A stretch of 64,000 bases of DNA from Lanius collurio (lineage: Eukaryota > Chordata > Aves > Passeriformes > Laniidae). A program made the translations under genes and the position numbers. Each line of letters starts with the position of its first letter. The first letter of the stretch is position 1. Location: positions 4,460,576 through 4,524,575 of the forward strand of contig JACBWW010000050.1 in assembly GCA_020086605.1 (NCBI GenBank), in the 5' to 3' direction. Shown here in pieces: positions 37,930 to 51,720 of the stretch. A model generated the notes under the pieces. It was not told the DNA's origin and searched no databases. It saw nothing but the letters and a program-made list of their open reading frames with translations.

Positions 37930-37954
37930 CGCTGCTGCTGCTGCGGTGGCTCAT
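37874..37954 (-). other. Short ORF overlapping the start of the candidate exon
   Basis: An ATG at 37954, in a different frame, opens a 26-codon ORF (MSHRSSSSDAGIRDVLHGRP and on) that runs past the main ATG at 37929. If the exon's transcript starts upstream, this overlapping ORF could reduce initiation at the main start. Its own start context is moderate. Confidence 0.25.
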
Positions 37955-37956
37955 CA

Positions 37957-37980
37957 CTCTGGAGGGGAACAAGACAGAGG
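37957..37980 (-). other. Candidate 3' splice site before the upstream exon
   Basis: The sense strand reads CCTCTGTCTTGTTCCCCTCCAG before AGTGATGAGC when split after the CAG at 37959. This could place a further noncoding exon upstream. Equally, the exon could be a first exon with its transcript starting within or beyond this tract. Confidence 0.3.
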
Positions 37981-40325
37981 GAGGCTCAGGGGTTTTCTCT
38001 GTTTGCCCCATGATTCCCTCCCTTCCTCTCACGTCGACCACAAGTGCTGTTTCTCCTCGGTTTGTTGGGCTGGACCCCCTCACACCAGGACACACATCAC
38101 TGGGTTCCCAAGGTTAGGGCAAGGGGAATCACCTCCTGCCTTCCCCCTCCTAGCCAGTTTGGGCATCCCTGAACCTGCAGCTCCCTGACCCCATAGCCAG
38201 CCCTCCCTGGAGCAGCACAGCACAAGGACATGGGAAAAGAGGAGATTCGGGACACCTGGATCAAACCACTCTGGGCTCCTTCCATTTGGTTGGTTTTCCT
38301 CTGCGGAGCAGCCCTGGCTGGGGCACCCAGATCCCCCTCCAGCCCCACACTCACAGGGCAACAGCCAGGCAGCCCCAGAGACAGGCAGGAGGCTGGATGG
38401 GGAAATACCAGCGTGGCTCTGAGTTGGGAGCTGCCCATGGGAGCCAAAGGCAGGGGAACACTGCCAGAACACCACACCCAGCACTGCTCCTTGGCCCAAG
38501 CAAAGTCGGGGATGCCCCACAGACAGGAGGGGTTCGTGTGCGAGGCTACAAAGCCCTGCCTCGGTGAAATGCTTTGTTTTCATGTTGGTAAAGCTCTGTT
38601 CAGCCTCTTATTGCTGCAGGAAGGGCTTTGCTTTAGCAGCCCCAGAAATTCCCTTTCCAGTGTTTGCCCATGATGAAGGTGAAAAAGGGGGTGAGAGAAA
38701 GCATAAGGCAACTACCCCCTTCCTAACTACATCCCTGCTACAGGAGAAAGCAGCCCAGCAAGGAAAAGGAGGGTAAAATGCCCCAGTCATGCAGCAAACT
38801 GAGAACATCATCATCTTAACCCCTTCCCAAGGCATCATTTGGAGACACCTCTTAAACAAACAGGGAGGTGGTGAGTGAGGTTGGGATAAAAGCCGGGGAG
38901 CTTTTGCTCCACCAGGAGCAAAAATAAATTAAATATAGGGGGGAAAAAATTCACAGTAAGTGAGGGAACGACATGGAGCATGGCCCCTATCCCAGTCAAA
39001 ATAAACCTGACATTCCTCATGAGGGGAAGGGGTGGAGGGCCCAGGGGAGCATCCCATCTCCTTCAGGCCCATGGTGCTGCCCTGGAAGCAGAAGGCACCC
39101 AAAGTCACCCTCGGACTGAAACCAGCCCAGCCCAAGGGATACTCAGCCCTTGGCAAGCTCTCCAGAAAGAAAAAGGCAGCTGACAGCAAGAGTCTCAGCA
39201 AATTAATTAGCACATTGATCAGACGAGTGTGGCTGCTCCCACTGAAAGCTATAAACAGATCCCTCACTCCACTACTTTGCTTACCCATGTGACTTTTTTT
39301 AGGAGCATTAATTACTTTTTCAAGTCAGTTCTGGAGACCTTCATCATACCTCATTTTCCCCAACTTCTGCTTTTCCCTTTTCATATTGCTCTGCTCATTT
39401 TCAACCCTTCCCTCTCTTTAACTCCAGATTTCCCTGGGTTTAGGGGCTTTTTTTTTGTTTCGGTTTTTCCTCCCTGTGGTTGGTGAGCATTTATGTTTGG
39501 TGTTTTTTGTTAGGTTAAGTTTTGTTTGGCTTCCATTTGTTTTGGTCTTTCTGTTTTTTAAACAGCTATCATCCTCTTTCCTACTCATTTCCTTGGCAAG
39601 GACAGGAGGATTTCAGGCACACCAAGAGTGAGCACTCCAGGTTTCAGCCGTGCCTGAGGACAATTAGCCAAGAGCAAATGAGGATAAACCCCAAGGGCAG
39701 GTCCAGCATGCACACAGACACTGGCTCAGCGGGTGCCTCCCAGAACACCTCCCACTCCAGGGACACACTGGTGACCCCCAGGCTTGGAGGCAAGTGGAAA
39801 AGCTCAGCCAGAGCCCTCAAATGAAAAACTGAGAAAGTTTGAGGAAATAAATAGAAATAATTAGCTCTGCCTCCGCCCAAGCAAACAGGGCTCACACTGC
39901 CAGCAGAACAAGCCACATTCCCTCTGGAGAAGTGACAAGGAGAGAAGGGAGGATGCCAGAACATTTTGTTAAGGAAAGCTGACGAGGTTTCACGCTAATG
40001 AGGGTGCTCGAGGGATGCCACATGCCAGGTACTGAGCATCTGGCACCAGGGCACCTGCCCCTCCTCTGATCTTTGGACCCCTCCTCACACTGAAAACAAA
40101 CACTTTATTTTTACCCAAAATCTGAATTAATGGGAAAAACGCCACATTGGCTCACGTAATTTGGCTTCTGCCGTTTAAATGCCAGCCCTGCCTCTGTTGA
40201 TGGGAACCAAGAGCCTGGGTTGTGCTGGGAAGAGCCATGACCAGGGCCAGGACCGTGGAGTCAGCCAGCAGCCCTGCCTCCAGCCTGGATCTTCTTATTA
40301 ACACAGAACTTGTGTGTGTGTGTGC

Positions 40326-40640
40326 CACAAAAAATGGCCTGGGCTGGAAAAAACCTTGAAGTTCATCTCATTCCAACTCCCCTGCCATGGCAGGGACACC
40401 TTCCCCTGTCCCAGGTGGCTCCAAGCTCCATCCAGCCTGGCCTTGGACACTTCCAGGGATGGGGCAGCCACAGCTGCTCTGAGCAACCTGTGCCAGGGCC
40501 TGCCCACCCTCACAGGGCAGAATTCTTTCCTAGTATCTAACCTAAGCCTTCTCTGGCAGTGTAAAGCCACTCCCCTTTGTCCTGTCACTCCAGGCCTTCA
40601 TAAATAGTTTCTCTAGATCTTTCTTGCAGGCTCCCTTCAG
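40326..40640 (-). mobile_element. CR1 LINE 3'-end fragment next to a (TG)n run
   Basis: CCTGGGCTGGAAAAAACCTT, CCATGGCAGGGACACCTTCC, CTCCATCCAGCCTGGCCTTG and GAGCAACCTGTGCCAGGGCC are CR1 3' sequence in reverse complement. The insertion end abuts GTGTGTGTGTGTG at 40311-40325. Confidence 0.92.
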
Positions 40641-41344
40641 GTTTCAGTGCCTCTGAGCCCTTCCAGCTGCAAATCAGCCTTTTCCAGGGAATAAACCCAG
40701 GTTGCCACACAGCTGCCCATTAGCAGCTGGCAGAAGGTGACTTCACACTCCACTAATGACAATTGGGAGTCAAAAACAGCAAAGGAAAGCAGCACACCCA
40801 CCTGTATGACCCCCCCTGTAGTCCCACATGTGGCTGCCCACAGGTGATCCCGGCTGATGCTCACTGTCCATACTGCTGGTGGTGTGACTGGGATGCAGCA
40901 GGGACATGGGACCATCTCTGCCACAGGAACAGGGATGTCACTGCCCAGCAATGGCACACTGGTCTGTATTTGACACAGGAGACCCAAGGAACTGCTGTAC
41001 TGTGACACACAGCAGGCTTTCCATACATTAAAATGAAGCCTCTACAGCTCTCACAGCCCAAACTCCATTCTAAAAACAATAAAAGTCAGGAAATTCACTG
41101 TTTGCTCCTACTGTGGAGAAACAATCTGGATAAAACCACGGCCACTGGGCACTGAGAGTGGCCAAACTGAATTAGAGAGGAAATATTCAGCTGCAAAAAC
41201 ACTGGCACTTGTGCTTTCAGCTGCACAATGGCTGGGAGCAGCCCGATGCTCCCTGCTCAGCCCGGGGCACAGCTGAGGACACGGGTCACACAGCTGTGTT
41301 GGCACAGCTGGAGGTCACTTCTAATGGGGATCTCAGAGAGAATG

Positions 41345-41361
41345 CATCCATCCATCCATCC
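41345..41361. repeat. (ATCC)n microsatellite
   Basis: CATCCATCCATCCATCC, about four tetranucleotide units. Confidence 0.9.
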
Positions 41362-42246
41362 TTCCCTGCCACGTGGAATTGCCACGGCCAGACAGGAGCA
41401 GAGCAGTGAGCAGCTCTGCCCCCTTGGTCTGTACATCAGTGGGGGCTGAAATGGGACACAAACGTCCAAAGGCAGCATCCCACCCCACAAACCACCGAGA
41501 ACACAAGCCAGGGCAGCATACCCGCCCCACAAACCACTGAGAAGGGGCTTTTCAAGCACCAGAGCACAAGTGACAGAACAAGAAACACACAGAGATCCTC
41601 TCTACAGCATCCTCAGGGGAACCAGCCCCGTTGTCTCAAGCCCAGCCACATGCCACAGCCAAGGAGCACAGCCCCAGCAGGCAGGAGACCCCGAGATCTC
41701 ACACCCCGCTTCATTTCTGCGCCTCTGGCAGTTGATTAACTAATAAGGAGCTGCAGGCAGAAGCAGGTTCCCAGCAGCAGCGCTGCCCTCCGAAGAGGAA
41801 ATTCCTTTTAGGGGCTTTCTGTGAGTGTGTTTGTGTTACAATGGCAGCAATCAAGCCTTGAGCCAAGTAAGGATGTATTACCATAATAACTACGCTCAGC
41901 ACCTGAGGCGCTGGGTGAGCTCTTTGCTGCCATTATCTGAACAACCTTTACCAAAACCCCCGGAGCTAAAGCAAAAAGTTTAATGCTGTGCTTCCACAGG
42001 GGTGATCCCCAGGCAGCAGGAGGGCCCAGCACTGCAATGCCGAGCTCCAGCACTGCCACAAGCCCAAGGAGAGCAGAGATCCCTTCCCGGACAGGGCGAG
42101 ATGGACAAACCCTGGCTGTGGTGTAGTCCATGGGCCACAAAGCTGCTGGAGCCCTCCAAGCATGGTTCAGCACCCCAGCAGCCTTCCCTGGGCATTGGGG
42201 GGCTGATTTTGACAGCAGCACCAGAGCAAGAAGCTGTTAAATATAT

Positions 42247-42265
42247 ACATATGAAAAACATATGT
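42247..42265. repeat. Short AT-rich inverted repeat
   Basis: ACATATG and CATATGT form perfect 7-bp arms around an AAAAA loop, within a 50-bp AT-rich island. No gene adjoins it, so a terminator role is not implied. Confidence 0.6.
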
Positions 42266-43104
42266 TTATATAATATAAATCTATAGGAGAACATCTAGGA
42301 TGCTGCTCCCAAGCACCTTGGGGACACCCCAAGCCAGGCAAGGATTCTCCACTTCACCAGCCCACAGGAGATGCCTCCCCCCGGCTTGGCTGCTCTCCCT
42401 GGGAGCTCACAGGCTGAGGTATCTTGGCCCAGTTCCATCCTTCCAGAGGCACAGGGATGCTCCCAGTCCAGCCCCTGCCACCTCCTTTCTCTCCGACTCA
42501 CTGACCTGCTTCTCCCCAGGCCACGGGGGCCACTTGGTTTCCAGGACAATCAAGAGCCTCTCTCCATCGAGCCACGCTTGTCCTGAGCTGCTAATTACCA
42601 GTCCCTGCTCCAAGGGCAAACCGGGAGCTCACGCTGCGTGGAAAAGCAGAGCGCTGAACCTCGGAGGCTCACAAGGATTTCAGCGTGGGGCCCTTCCAAA
42701 CAGAGACAGATGGGCTGTGAGAGCGACTGATTCATCCTCGTGGCCTTTTCCTCTCCTGCCACGTGCACCTCCCCTCGCAGTGCCATGGATGCCGTGGTGG
42801 CTGAGCCCTGCCTGGGTCAGCTCCGGGCCCCCCATCTCGCACCGAGTGCTGGGGCTGTGCAGCACCGTGGCTCTGGGAGCCAGCTGGCCAGGGGGTTATT
42901 TTTGGTCGAGTCATTTGATACTGGGGAAAAGTTTGTTGGATTAAGCCCCACTACTATAGCCCCCAGCACTGGCAGATTTGCAGTGGCTCTGCTGGGAAGA
43001 GCTGCTCTCAGCATCCCTGGGACCCAGAGAGAGCCAGGGCTGCTTTCCAGGCTTGGCAGCTTTGTACACCGGTAACAGAGGGACTTAAACAAGGTGGGAA
43101 GGAA

Positions 43105-43132
43105 AGACAGACAGACAAAGACAGACAGACAA
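43105..43132. repeat. (ACAG)n microsatellite
   Basis: AGACAGACAGACAAAGACAG and its continuation: about seven units with one interruption. Confidence 0.9.
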
Positions 43133-45499
43133 GGTTTACAGGCAAAGGCTCCTTGCACAGACAGTCCCATGCACAGCAAAAGGCTTGGATGAAAGGGTCA
43201 GGCCAAATGTACCAACATGGGAAAGTCGGGAAGGCAGCATCCCATGTGCCGAGTACAGAGAGACACGGTGGAATCAAAGCCCGGCCACTTGGCTCAGGAA
43301 ACATTCCTTTCTCATCACCCACTCATATATTACACACTGTCTCCTGGGCCATTGTGGCAGCAAAACAACACAACAAAGACCACTGGAACACCTGCAAAGA
43401 TCGGACAGAGGAACGAGCCAAGCTTGGAGCACCCAGGAACTGCTTCAGGCTGGGAGAAGCTTCAGCAGCAGACATCAGACAACCTCTTGTCTGGGAAACA
43501 TCTTTTGTTGTGCCACGCCAGGGTTGTCACAGCTGGAGTGATGCTCCAGCAGCAGAGTCCCCTCCTCAGGGCTCAGCACCACTTCTGCTTCCCAGGAAAA
43601 GCTGAGTGGAGCCTGGATGGAGCCAGGCTGCTGCTTAGGCCCCATCCCAGGGAGGAGGTGTCTCTGAGGCCAGTGAGCCTCCAGAGGGTACAAGAGCTCA
43701 CCTCAGGTAGCACAGCTCCAAGCACAGGAGCCCTCCTACAGAGCACCACTCCCGGGGGATCAGCTTTAGGAATATCAAAACATGAAATTATCTCATCTCT
43801 CCTTTAAGAGCAACTGTTAAACAACACCACTACTATTTATATAAATGTACGTCAAAGAACTCAGCGCTTCTCCAGCACACAGACCCTGAGACTGCCGGGG
43901 AGCAGCACCTCAGGGCTGCTGCAGGCAGCCAGCCCCAGCACCAATGATGCTTTCAGAGCATGGGCAGGCACATCCCTGCTGGGGAGGCAGTGAGAGACAG
44001 GGCTGCCTGGCCTGACACAGGGCAGAACTGGGCACAGTGTTTGGGAACACCCATCCTGACAAACAACCCAATGCCCAAACTTCTCCCAGCACTGCCTTTG
44101 AGACAGTCTCGTCTCACCCCCTCTCCCTGCAGCCCTGCCTGCAGAGGAGCCAGGTCTCTACAGCTCCAGGCAACACACCCCTCATCACACATCCATCACA
44201 TGTACAACCTGCCACCCCAACTCCAGCTCCACACCAGCATCCCAAACCCCCAGGAGAGCAAAGGCGGACAGACAGACCTGAGGGGGTGTGTACCATCCAC
44301 CGCAGGCAGGAATTGGGAACAAGGGACGATGCCTGGCACAGCTCAGCGTTCCCCTTCCTCGTATGAGCTCTTCCACCCAGCAGGGGAGAGGTATTGCTCC
44401 GGTGGGAGCAGCTCTGCAAATGGCAGGGACCGAGCTTGGCAATAGGAACAACCTGGGGTGGGAAAGCCAGCGTGACTCGGGCACCAGCAGCGCCCAGAGC
44501 CCGGCAGCGCCGAGCGCAGCCAGAGAGCGCGCCCTCGGGAGTTTGCTTTCCAAAGAAGGGCACAGCCAGGACTCCTTAAGATAATTTCCAGGCCACCCTC
44601 CAGGAGTTAGCTCTGCTCCTGCGTAAGAGTGCAGGCTGTCATCCCTCTGGAACTGCACTGCCCTTCTCCCTGTACTCCCACCATGAGGGGATTCTCCTTG
44701 GAAAGGCCTTCCAGGGCTCCCTGTCATCCCCCAGTGCAGGGCACACAGACAAGGCAAAGCACAGGCATGGAAACAGCCCTGAGCCCATGGGCCTCACACT
44801 GTCCCCTTGAGCAGCCACAGGGAGAGCGGCCTCTCCACATCCCAGCCCACCATTCCCTGGATCCAAGAGCCAGCGTACGCCACCACCCTGAGGCCAGCCT
44901 GAATCCATATTTCTTTTAGTTCACAGCAGCAGCACTGACTCTGCACATCACACCTCGTCTGCTCCCACACCCGAGGAAGGGGAATATGGGAAGCAGTGCT
45001 GCCAAGCCTGGTAACTCAGCCTGAGCTGGCACATTTCAAAGGGGACAAGTGAACCCACGTGACATCCGAGTTCAGCATCAGTCCCCATCTCCCTGAGCCC
45101 TAAAGCAGCTGAAGGAGTGCCAAAGTATGGAGAAGAGCAGGAGCTGCCCGCACGAGCCAGGGTGTGTTGGAAGTTGCTGTGCAACAGAGGAAGAAAATGT
45201 TTTAAAAATAAATAGAGCAGCCTCTGGGAAGAGCTGCTGGCAGAAGGCAGCGAGCCCTGGCTGCTTGTTCCGGAGCACCTGGAAGGAGGCAGCATGGAGA
45301 AGGGACTGAGAGCAGGGCACTGCTGCTGCTGAGGGACACCAGGAACCCAGGTCAGCTTGAAACCACAGGTGTAAAGAGGATTTGATGTAGATACAGAAGG
45401 AAAAATAGGGAACCATGCATGAAGCACTCAGTTCTCCTGTGCCCTGCCTGGGAATATAGTTAGTTTGCCCATGCCAAGGCTGAACACACATGGTCCCAG

Positions 45500-45790
45500 G
45501 ATCACAGAATGATTTGGTTTGAAACGGACCTTAAAGCCCCTCTAGTTCAAACTACACTGCCATGGGTGGAATTTTTTCCAAGTATCCCATCTAACCTTGC
45601 CCTCTGTCAATGTGAAGACATTCCCACTTGTCCTGTCGCTCTGTGCTCTTCCTGAAGGTCTCTCTCCAAACCTCTTGTAGCCCCTTTTAGCACTGGAAGG
45701 GACTTCCCAGAGCCTTCCCTTCCCCAGGCTAAACAACCCCAGCGCTCCCAGCCACTTCCCCCAGGAGAGGTGACTGTGGCACCTGGGAGC
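45500..45790 (-). mobile_element. CR1 LINE fragment
   Basis: GGATCACAGAATGATTTGGT, CACTTGTCCTGTCGCTCTGT, CCAGAGCCTTCCCTTCCCCA and GGCTAAACAACCCCAGCGCT follow CR1 order in reverse complement, with an internal deletion after CCATGGG. Confidence 0.9.
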
Positions 45791-46334
45791 TGCTCACTCT
45801 GGGCTCCCCAGAGGGCTGTCCCCAGCCTGAGGGGCACTCACCACATCCTGGGCATCACCAGCACTCTTCCCAGCTCTGGGTTCATGCTCCAGCTTGCAGC
45901 TTCCCCAAAAACACCAGCCTTAGCCAGGAGGTGGGATGGGGCAGGAAGGACACCCAGCCTGGATTGCAGCATCACAGGGGGCAGCATCCCGTGGCCACAA
46001 AACCGATGCTTAACCTGGCAAAGCCAGGGAGAAGGAGCTCTCCCTTCCAGCGGTGCCTTGACTGAGGTGACTCACACACCTCAGTGTGTGTCAGTGCCTA
46101 ACAGACCCGCACAGGTAATTATGCCACCCTGGAAACAGCAGATTCCTGGCAAAAGCAGTCACAGCACCCCTGAGAGGGGAAAACAAAGGGATGCTGCAAA
46201 GGTGAGTGACAGCAGGCTTTATTCATCTTTGACTTCTGCTCCCATTATGCACAAAGACTCGCTGAAAAGGTCTAATTGTTTGTGCAAAACTGAAGACAAT
46301 CCCTCACACAAATTGCACGGTGAAGAAGGGAAGG

Positions 46335-46550
46335 GGATAAGGGTCTGTCCTGCCATGCTGGGCAGGGAGAAATTCCTCCCTGTGACGGTGGTGAGGCACA
46401 CATTGCCCAGAGAAGTTGTGAATGCCCCATCCCTGGAAGTGTTCAAAGCCACTCTGAGCAGCCTGGCCTCATGGAAGGTGTTTCCCCATGGCAGGGGGAG
46501 CTGGACCAAGATGGTCTTTAAGGTCCCTTCCAACACAAACCACTCCAGAA
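46335..46550 (+). mobile_element. CR1 LINE 3'-end fragment
   Basis: Sense-orientation CR1: GCCCAGAGAAGTTGTGAATG, CCCATCCCTGGAAGTGTTCA and TCTTTAAGGTCCCTTCCAAC near its 3' end. Confidence 0.9.
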
Positions 46551-49440
46551 TTCCATGCAGAGCATGGGCTATGCATCCTCCACTGCAGGATCCTCACCAG
46601 CAGCTACAGCCACAAGCATAAGGACAGAGCAGAGCCCAAAATCCCTGGTAAACAGAGCAAAACCTTCCTGATACCACCTTTAAGGAGGAAAAGCAGGTTT
46701 CCGTTCGTTCCTTCACCCAGGCCTTCTACAACCAGGCCCTGTTCACTCCACACAGCAGAGAGAGCCGAGTGGATTTGCCTCATCCTGGCTCAAGCAGGGT
46801 TGGGACAAACGGACAATAAAAAGCAATTTCTTGCCTGGCAACATCACATGTATACAAATGAGACCCTGAGGGCCCTTCAGCAAGCAACCAGCTTCCCTAC
46901 TGGTCAGTAAAGCATGTCCCAGGACACTCTGCTGCTTAGGGACAATAGCCTGGACCAGCCCCTTCCCATTCCCCATCCTTTCCTGTTCCTGCCATCCTCA
47001 GCCACTTCAAGCTGCTGCACACCCCCAGAGCTCATCCTCTGGGCCCAGTTTCTCCCACACTTTGGGAGATGGGAGCAAAACAAATAAATGTTATTGTGGA
47101 GCTAAAAAGAACATTTCAGCAATCCTGCTTCTTCCACCAGGACTAACAACCTGACCCAGCAAGCACCCAGTTCTCACCTCCTACTCAATGCACACACTCC
47201 CAGGAAGTGCCAGGGGCCCCTCTCCTGCTCAAGGGAGACCCTCAAATCCCTCAGGAAAGCCTGGCTGCTTCCTTCTGGCTGCTAAAGGCTGGACCCTGCA
47301 GAGGGCTGTGGGCTAAGGCAGCCTGGACCTGAGCCTCAATGCTTTGCCAAGGTGCCAACTGAAGGGTTTGTGCTTCTGGAAGCCAGCTGGGCAGGAGGAC
47401 AGGCACGGAGCATGGCATTGCAGGCACTGCTCTGGCAGATACACCCAGCTGGACCCCAGCCACCACCAGTGGCCTCTTCTCCCTCCAGCCACGCAGCCTT
47501 GCCCCCAGCTCTGCTGCCAATCCCCGCTCCGTGCCACAGGAGCGGCGGTGCCGGTCGCCCACCATCTGCCTCGCTTCCTTCCAGCCAGCACCTCCCTTTG
47601 GAGCAGAGCCACTGTCTCATCACTGGGCTCCCTCTCCCCCCTCAATGTTTCTTCTTTCACCAGGAGCTCATCCAGCTTCACTTTCCCCTTCTTTTATTGG
47701 CTCGCTACAACCGCTGGCATTGAGCCGCGCTTGCCTTCCCTCCTTCTCCTCTTTGTGGCATTATTTCATCTCTGCTGTTCCATCCCTCTGGAGCATGTTT
47801 CTCGGAATAATTTGTGCCACAGCAACCTTCCTGCCAGAGAGCTGCTTTGTGGGACTTAAGCACGGTGCAAATGAGCTCAAATTAAGGATGAGACTAATTC
47901 ACAGAGCAGAGGAGGGCAGGCACAGCCAGGAATAACAGCCTAGCCCCGACCTCCAAGCTCGGCGCTGCTGACGGCTGGAGCCTGGAAAGATCCTGCAGGA
48001 AAAAAAGCAAGGCACATCCCTTTTCTTACACCAGTCTTTATGTAAGACCTGCATCAGTCCAGCCCAGCATTCTCCACCGTCCTGGCTGAGCAGCCAGCCC
48101 AGGCAGGGAGCTAGCAAGAGCTTTGCTCTGACCCAACCTGACTGCTCCATCTCCCTGCTGAAATGATGCCCCACAGCTCAAGTAGTTCCTAACTCCATCA
48201 TGGAATTGGCCCTTTTGCAGCAGCACGTACCCTGGGAGCTTGGACTTCACCGTATTTGCAAACATAGCCCTCACACTGTGGTGGCTGCTTGCTGGTGGCC
48301 CCCAAGCACCCCTCTCCATCCCTCGGAAGGAGAGGCTCCTCCACAGGCTACACACACTCAGCTCTTTTTACGCAGGGGAGCTGCCATCTGGAAGTTTGAG
48401 GCATCTCCGGGATGGCTGGGCCCTGGCAGTGTGAGACTGATGGCGTATGCCACCCAGCCTGCACACGCCAGGGGGGTTCTCCTCGGGCAGGGCTCAGCCA
48501 GCTGGCACTGCCCAGTTGTCTGGCACGGCCATCCCACGCCGCCCACTTGTCCAGCACGGCCCTGTGCTCACCACCACCCCCACACCGGACACCAGCAGAG
48601 CCCATTGGCTCTCAGCCCCTCAGCAGCAGGCAGTGCTATTTCTGGCAGTGTCACTCCCCCTCGCTCTCCCCTCTTGCCCACTCACTCCTTCCTAAATAGC
48701 TTCACGCCACTGATTTTCCCATGCCAGCCATCCCCTGTCTGCTGTTAGGATTTGGAGCACTGGCAGCATGGGGAGAACCGAGCAATCATCCTTCACAGCC
48801 CCCACCTGCACAGCTCAGCGTGGCAGCACCCAAAACCCGTCCCTCCCAGAAGGGTACCACGCTGACACAGCCACCCTTCTCAGACTGGCACTGATACATG
48901 ACTCCCATCCAACATTTTGGGTTTAAACCAGGTCCTTTTCTTGCTTCAAGCCTTGTTTGTGTGTCAGCTGCCAACTGAACCACTTGTGAGGGCTCCAGTC
49001 ACCCTCCAAGGTCCTGCTGCTCTGCCTGAGGTGTGTTAAAACTCCGGCATAGAATCACCATTTGGGAGTACTACACTTGTGTGTTCTGGGTTCTACACCC
49101 TTCCCTCTGCCTGAAATGGGCAGGACAGTCCCCAACAACAGGGCCAACAATTTGTTAACAGTCCCAAGCTGAAAACCTGGCATGCCCAAAGCCTGTGCAC
49201 ACCCAGATGGGAGCCCCCATCTCAGAAAGCACAGGTCCACAGGGTCAGCCCTGCAGCCAGGACCAGGCTCCTCCAGCAAAACCACAGCTTCCCCTAAAGC
49301 AGTGGCTGCCAGGGCCAAGTTTTTTGCCTCCCCAGCTGCAAGAGCTGCTCACAGGCTCTGCCCCAGAGCCACACAGCCCTGCCACCCTCCCCAGGCAATG
49401 CCCAGCTCATCACTGCACCGGGGCCCATGGAATCATCAGC

Positions 49441-49600
49441 CTCAGTAAATGCTTTGGGCTGGGAGGGACCTTAAAGATTATCTTGTTCCAGCCCCTGTGC
49501 CACGGGCAGGGATGCCAGGTTGCTCCAAGCCCTGTCCAGCCTGGCCTTGAACAGTTCCAGGGATGGGGCAGCCACAGGTCCAGAAAAGCAGGTGAAGGCA
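49441..49600 (-). mobile_element. CR1 LINE 3'-end fragment
   Basis: GGGCTGGGAGGGACCTTAAA, GATTATCTTGTTCCAGCCCC and TCCAGCCTGGCCTTGAACAG are CR1 3' sequence in reverse complement, truncated. Confidence 0.9.
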
Positions 49601-51459
49601 AATGGCCTGTCCTGGTCCCTTTTCCTGTGAGTGAACAGCTCTAACATGCCAACAGGGAGGAAGCAGGCCTCGTGTCCAGAACTTTGCTCTTCCCTCCTCC
49701 TTCCCACGCTTTATTGAGGAAGCACTAGTTGGGCCCCAAGACATAAATCTGCCCTTCATCCTCCAAAAACACCTCTGAGCCGGAGCCTTCCAGCCAAAAC
49801 CACAGCTACACATGGGCCAGCCCAAAGCAGACCAGAGCAGATCCCTCACACACCACCCACCCAGGCACAGCCTGCAGCCCCCCGAGATGGATCCCCAGCC
49901 CTGCACACACAGGCTGCATCTCAGCTCATTTCCACCACGCTCAGGTTTACTTTGCAGAGGAAACCTGGCCCCAGAAGCTCAGCAGCAAAGCTTGTTAGCA
50001 CCAGTGAGTGCCGAAGGAAAGTGTTGAGCTGCCTGCAAAGAGCTTCCCAAGCTGTCAGCAGCCCTGCAGTGCCGGCAGGCACAAGACTCAACAAAGCCTT
50101 GGCACCCAAAGTACCCTTCTGGAGAAGCTGTTTGGAAGCAAGAATAGTCCACAGTGATTTAAGGCTCTTTCCAGCCACCTTGGCTCTCCAGCCAGAGTGC
50201 TGAACCACCCATACCCTGGTGGGGATCCAAGAGGTATTCACCTCACTTCCAAGAGTCAAGGGTGTCCCACAGTGCCCCAGCAAACTGCCAGGAGCCAAGC
50301 CAATGCCTCTGGGTCAAGATCCCTTTGCCTCCAGGCTTTCCCACCCCATCTGGAAATTAAAGCACCCCAGCACAGACCCCACCACACAGCCTTGACTGAG
50401 GATGCTACACACCAAGCAGTGCATCTCTAAAAGAGGTTTGGGTGCTTTCCACATCCCACAGGAGCTGTAACACGAGGCCAGTACTGAGTGTTTCTAAAAA
50501 TCTCAGTCTGCTGTGAGACGTGGAGCCCTGTGTACGTAGAGCCTGCTTGAAACGGCTAACGGATTGCATTTTTTCCAAGCTTGCTACTTCCATATGCCAG
50601 TAGGGAAAAAATAATAATAGAAAAAAAAAAAAAAAGCCCTAAATCAGAGCAGTGAAAAATTTCTGAAGCCACTGTAGCAAGGGGGGAAAAAAAAGTAAAC
50701 CTGTAGTAGAAGCAGCCTTCCAGAAACTCCCCTGTGCTGCAAATGCCAAATTAAGTCAAAAGGAAGAGGAGGGGGAAAACCCACTTCCATAACAACATAT
50801 TGTGGACAAAAGGACAACAGTAACCACGGTCTGTCACTGCTGCCATCCAATTCAGCACCCACTGCAGCAGCTCATTATTTAATTAAAACCTGCACTTTCA
50901 CCTCCAGGTCCAAAGCAGGGCATGGAAACAGAGGCTGGCCCTGCACTGCCTGGGGAGAGTGGGAAGCGTGCAGCCACCAAGCTGTCACCTGATGGGACTT
51001 AATGAGGAGTGGCAGGGACGAGGGCTCACCTGAAACCCAACAGAAGTGGCCTGATTTCACCCTCGTTGCTGGGTTCCCTCCAGGGACCACCGACTCCCAC
51101 CAGGCTGATGCACAGGTCTCGGACACCGCCTGTGCCAAGCGCCTGCTCACACGGTGCAGAGCAGGGAACAAGAGGCTCGGCCCCCCTGCCAAACCTGCAG
51201 GGAGCTGCTCAGCACGCCCAGGGCCAGCTCTGACCCAGCCGTAAGTTCTCCATCCAGGAAAGCCTCGGGCACTGAGCCCTTCCCTCCCACCGCACTCCCA
51301 GCGTGCAGGAGGGGGAGCTGCTGGTGCGCCCCACCCGCCCCTCGCGGTGTCCTGGGATCCGGCACTCCAGGATGGATGGATGGATCCCCTCTGGATCCAA
51401 AGGGATCCTTGTTAAAAACGGGCTCTACCCCATGGCTCCCCCGGCGCCATCCCGCTGGC

Positions 51460-51720
51460 CCCGAGGTGACCAGGAGCCCATCCCGCACCGGCCACAGCCC
51501 CCCGCAGCGCAGGCAGGCGCGGGTGGGCAGCGGAGCCGCGGAGCTGTGCCTGGAGCAAGCTCTCCTTCCTCCTCCTTGCGGGATTTCTCCGCGCGTTTGG
51601 CAGCACGCTCCATCCCGGGCCGGGGAAGGGCTGCGGGGGTGCGGCCCCTGCTCCTTCCCAAACAAGCCCGGCCCCGGTGCGGGGATGCTCAGAGCCCAGC
51701 CCGGCCCCCAGGGCCCAGCA
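51460..51720. other. CpG-rich patch
   Basis: About 260 bp with many CpG and GCGC/CCGG sites. Overlapping open frames on both strands reflect low stop frequency. No exon is supported. Confidence 0.4.

Noticed and set aside
47313..47681. Minus-strand frame with a Glu/Lys-rich start (KLDELLVKEETLRGE)
   Set aside because: It reads the complement of a pyrimidine-rich stretch, soon turns into Trp/Gly/Arg-rich chance sequence, and has no splice or start support.
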